Assembly (NCBI RefSeq): GCF_013488205.1
Contig: NZ_CP040908.1
Span: 2,351,001-2,415,000 of the forward strand
Length of the DNA: 64,000 bases
Origin: Empedobacter falsenii
Lineage (GTDB): Bacteria; Bacteroidota; Bacteroidia; Flavobacteriales; Weeksellaceae
Direction of reading: 5' to 3'
The position numbers and the translations under genes were made by a program. Shown piece by piece: positions 62,439 through 64,000 of the stretch (position 1 is its first letter; each line of letters begins with the position of its first letter). Below the pieces are notes generated by a model, which worked only from the letters and a program-made list of their open reading frames with translations, was not told the origin of the DNA and ran no database searches.

Positions 62439-64000
62439 ATGAGATTTCCAAAATCTATAAAATATGTAAAAATACCTTGGCAACAAGTTTTAGCAATACT
62501 TATTTTATTACTCGCATTTGTATTTTTTAGAAGCGAACGCAAAGAAATGATGCAAATTATTCCGAGTATCCAAAGCGCAAAACCTATTTGGCTGTTGATC
62601 GGTTTCGGAATTACGCTTCTCTATATTTCGCTACAAGCTGCAATGTATATCACAAGTTTCAAAGCAGTTGGTTTACCTCTTAAATTTTGGGACGCTGTCA
62701 ATTTATTTCTCAAACGAAATTTTATCAGTGTTTTTTTACCAGCGGGCGGAATTAGTTCTTTGGCTTATTTACCCAAACAAATCAAAAAACAACAATTTGA
62801 AACAAATAAAATCATTCAAGCAAGTTCTATTTATGGTTTTATTGGATTATTAACGGTTTTCATCATTGGCGTTCCCATCATTATTTATAGTATTTACGTC
62901 AACAAATACTTTAATGACTCATGGATATCATTAGTTATTTTGGGCATAATTTTAATTTTGGTTTATTTCATTTATAACTCATTCAAAACCAAAAATAAAT
63001 TCTATCAAATTATAGAGAATAAATTTCCAAAGATTACAGAAGAAATCAATCCAATTTTTGAAGCTTCTTTTGACAGAAAAAATATTAATCTCACGATTCT
63101 AATTTCGACAATCATCGAAATTACTGGGATTTTACATGTCTACATCGCAATGTTAGCGTTAGGCATTCAACCCACTTTTGATGCGGCGGCTTTGGCATAT
63201 ACGATTTCTGTTTTATTGATGATTATTTCGCCATTTTTGAGAGGTTTGGGCGCTGTAGAATTTACGATGGTGTATATTTTAACAAAATTTGGTTATTCTC
63301 ACAATCAAGGTTTAGCTACAACTTTATTGTATCGCGTTTTCGAATTTTGGCTGCCTTTAGGTTTTGGATGTTTGAGTTTTATGTGGCGTGGAAGAAAACT
63401 ATTTGCGCGAATTTTTCCTGCTGTTATGATTTTTACATTAGGAATGATTAATATAATTTCAGTCATCACTCCTCCTCTTGCAGAACGTTTGCATTTCGAA
63501 AAATTATATTTACCAACCGAATTCATGCATCTTTCAAAATTGATGATTCTATTTGTTGGAATTGCTTTATTGATTACATCATCTTATCTCATCAAAGGAT
63601 TAAAATCTGCATGGGTTTTTGCTTTAATATTTGCTATACTTTCCCTTTTCGGAAATATTTTCAAAGCATTGGATTACGAAGAAGCTGGATTCGCATTTTT
63701 GACCATCGTACTATTAATTTACAGCAGGAATCAATACCCATTGAAAACAAATTTGAAACGATTAAGACAAGGATTCTCGATTTTCTTATTAGCATTTTTT
63801 GCGATTTTTATTTTCAATTTTTTAAGTTTTTATTTCATTGATAAACGACATTTTGGAGTAGATTTCTCTTGGAATCAAGCTTTTTATTATACATTTCAAA
63901 ACTTCTTATTATTCAGTGAAAACAATTTAGTTCCGAGAACAACCTTTGCCAAAGATTTCAAAGACATCAATATCTTTTTTGGATTTAGTTCTTGGACATT
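62439..64000 (+). CDS. MprF-like phosphatidylglycerol lysyltransferase/flippase, 3' end cut by window
   Basis: ATG at 62439 and open to the end of the window (at least 520 codons). The protein starts MRFPKSIKYVKIPWQQVLAI and has about twelve membrane segments, with FLPAGGISSLAYLPKQIKK near residue 100, FLRGLGAVEFTMVYIL near 265 and YRVFEFWLPLGFG near 300, the pattern of the membrane flippase part of MprF and of lysylphosphatidylglycerol synthases. The expected C-terminal synthase domain (DUF2156) lies beyond the window. In other bacteria it adds Lys or Ala to phosphatidylglycerol and protects against cationic peptides; lipid product here unknown. Confidence 0.85.
   Translation, partial: MRFPKSIKYVKIPWQQVLAILILLLAFVFFRSERKEMMQIIPSIQSAKPIWLLIGFGITLLYISLQAAMYITSFKAVGLPLKFWDAVNLFLKRNFISVFLPAGGISSLAYLPKQIKKQQFETNKIIQASSIYGFIGLLTVFIIGVPIIIYSIYVNKYFNDSWISLVILGIILILVYFIYNSFKTKNKFYQIIENKFPKITEEINPIFEASFDRKNINLTILISTIIEITGILHVYIAMLALGIQPTFDAAALAYTISVLLMIISPFLRGLGAVEFTMVYILTKFGYSHNQGLATTLLYRVFEFWLPLGFGCLSFMWRGRKLFARIFPAVMIFTLGMINIISVITPPLAERLHFEKLYLPTEFMHLSKLMILFVGIALLITSSYLIKGLKSAWVFALIFAILSLFGNIFKALDYEEAGFAFLTIVLLIYSRNQYPLKTNLKRLRQGFSIFLLAFFAIFIFNFLSFYFIDKRHFGVDFSWNQAFYYTFQNFLLFSENNLVPRTTFAKDFKDINIFFGFSSWT

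Overview
The window is AT-rich, gene-dense chromosomal DNA of a flavobacterium (Bacteroidota). Evidence: a type B succinate dehydrogenase in the order sdhC-sdhA-sdhB, several promoters of the Bacteroidota form (TTG, about 20 bp, TAnnTTTG), few Shine-Dalgarno sequences, a SusC/TonB-type receptor with an N-terminal carboxypeptidase-regulatory-like domain, and a uridine kinase-DivIC-methylmalonyl-CoA mutase small subunit cluster. The gene set (oleate hydratase, glyoxylate shunt, AmtB, MprF-like protein) fits Weeksellaceae, perhaps Empedobacter or a close relative; genus is an inference. No rRNA, tRNA, CRISPR array, prophage or complete insertion sequence was seen.

Layout. 1-6 kb: a 5'-truncated M48-type metalloprotease, a secreted protein of unknown function, a DUF72 protein and HtpG. 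5.6-6.2 kb: no gene, but a 33-nt terminator-like hairpin present twice. 6.2-9.8 kb: sdhCAB on the minus strand. 10-14.9 kb: a possible small RNA, an ECF sigma factor with a membrane partner, then a metal-uptake-like locus (TonB receptor between two small His-rich proteins, plus a His-rich DUF4625 lipoprotein). 14.9-25.9 kb: sugar kinase-like and formyltransferase-like genes, DUF4126, udk-divIC-mutA, a THUMP-like methyltransferase, a FUSC protein, an ABC exporter and a lipoprotein. 26-31.6 kb: TolC/HlyD/ABC-2 export genes and an ABC-F ATPase. 31.6-36.7 kb: a small gene behind a structured leader, then a RamB/ScfR-like regulator divergent from aceB-aceA. 36.8-41 kb: two secreted proteins sharing a C-terminal module, a GreA-like factor and an MFS transporter. 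41.2-44.2 kb: an AraC regulator followed by oleate hydratase.

44.3-50.8 kb is the accessory-looking part: small hypothetical genes, an excisionase-like HTH protein, a DUF6266 protein, an acyltransferase-like protein without its catalytic residues, several palindromic intergenic repeats, phased short-repeat arrays and a second copy of the structured leader. 50.8-64 kb returns to ordinary chromosome: thioesterase, DUF4269, VOC protein, AEC transporter, dienelactone hydrolase, DUF2007, a KAS III, an AraC regulator, a 2-hydroxyacid dehydrogenase, an M3 peptidase, AmtB, a GNAT and the first part of an MprF-like protein cut by the window end.

The most unusual observations are: (i) two related leader RNAs (31.66-31.77 and 50.01-50.11 kb) with a shared core, compensatory differences in flanking stems and nearly equal spacing to the start codon of two unrelated small genes; (ii) a 25-codon leader peptide plus intrinsic terminator ahead of the degenerate MetX-like gene; (iii) five TGTCC boxes at exact 10-bp spacing and an array of GTCGA/TTCGAC boxes in one divergent intergenic region; (iv) direct repeats 21 bp apart in front of oleate hydratase beside an AraC gene; (v) three ACCCTAT boxes about 52 bp apart in front of amtB; (vi) a perfect 14-bp palindrome between the RamB-like gene and aceBA.
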